Origin: Bacteroidia bacterium
GTDB taxonomy: Bacteria; Bacteroidota; Bacteroidia; Bacteroidales; BM520
Assembly (NCBI GenBank): GCA_009930445.1
Contig: RZYD01000036.1
Location: 1 to 13,944, forward strand
DNA length: 13,944 bases
Direction of reading: 5' to 3'
In this document: piece by piece, positions 13,857-13,944 of the stretch
How the letters are laid out: the number at the start of each line of letters is the position of its first letter
How positions within the stretch are numbered: the stretch's first letter is position 1
The notes under the pieces: model-generated
What the model was told of the DNA's origin: nothing
What the model saw: the letters and a program-made list of their open reading frames with translations, nothing else
Database searches by the model: none
Translations under genes and position numbers: made by a program

Positions 13857-13944
13857 GTGCGCCGCGACGAAATTGCGAAGCAATTTCAAGCTGGCGATAA
13901 GTTGGAGGTGAAAGTCCTCTCGGCAGAATGATTAGCGATCAACT
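13857..13944 (+). mobile_element. 5' end of a probable group II intron (partial)
   Basis: The sequence starts with GTGCG, the conserved 5' end of bacterial group II introns. It continues with an 8-bp perfect hairpin GAAATTGC-GAA-GCAATTTC (13869-13887) and then GGAGGTGAAAGTCCTC (13904-13919), a stem with the GTGAAAGTC segment often found in the first part of such introns. The reverse-transcriptase ORF and domains V and VI lie beyond the window. It is on the plus strand, opposite to the TPR-sulfotransferase gene it interrupts, so it could not be spliced from that gene's mRNA. Confidence 0.6.

Noticed and set aside
13857..13944. 3' end of a group II intron on the minus strand, which would be spliceable from the sulfotransferase gene
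   Set aside because: No domain V or VI sequence is seen in the expected place on the minus strand, whereas the plus strand shows a GTGCG 5' end and the GTGAAAGTC region.

Overview
The window looks like an accessory region of a Gram-negative-type bacterium, most likely from the PVC superphylum (Kiritimatiellota/Verrucomicrobiota). That placement is an inference. It rests on dispersed palindromic repeats, a TPR protein fused to a sulfotransferase, exported sugar-binding proteins and mixed GC content. A spirochaete-like source for the sugar-transport block cannot be excluded.

Layout. (1) 1-174: the edge of an insertion sequence, read on the minus strand, has cut off a ROK-family sugar kinase after about 26 codons. 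(2) 239-3807, minus strand: a complete CUT2 (ribose/galactose/allose-type) ABC sugar importer in the order double ATPase, permease, binding protein, followed by a terminator and then the broken kinase. (3) 4046-7319, plus strand and divergent: a two-gene signalling operon. The first gene is an NtrC-type sigma-54 response regulator. The second overlaps it by 14 bp and is an unusual soluble protein that fuses an RbsA-like ABC ATPase domain, a PAS-like domain and a histidine kinase. (4) 7320-7761: a long control region with inverted repeats that could be enhancer sites, a dispersed repeat, and an almost perfect sigma-54 promoter. (5) 7762-11380, plus strand: a second complete CUT2 importer in the order binding protein, double ATPase, permease. 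(6) 11381-12214: no convincing gene, but several repeats. (7) 12215-13856, minus strand: the 3' part of a TPR-sulfotransferase gene, apparently broken by the 5' end of a group II intron that begins near 13857 and runs off the window.

Proposed circuit. The ABC-kinase fusion has no membrane segment and no recognisable extracellular sensor. Its ABC domain is related to the ATPases of the importers on both sides. It keeps Walker A, Q-loop, Walker B and H-loop but has lost the ABC signature. The simplest model is that it reads the state of a CUT2 permease, or of nucleotide, through this domain. It would then phosphorylate the partner regulator, which would activate the sigma-54 promoter at 7698-7713 and so the importer at 7762-11380. 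The domain order, gene overlap and promoter are visible in the sequence; the signal and the regulatory direction are inferred. This fusion and its linked sigma-54 promoter are the most interesting content of the window.
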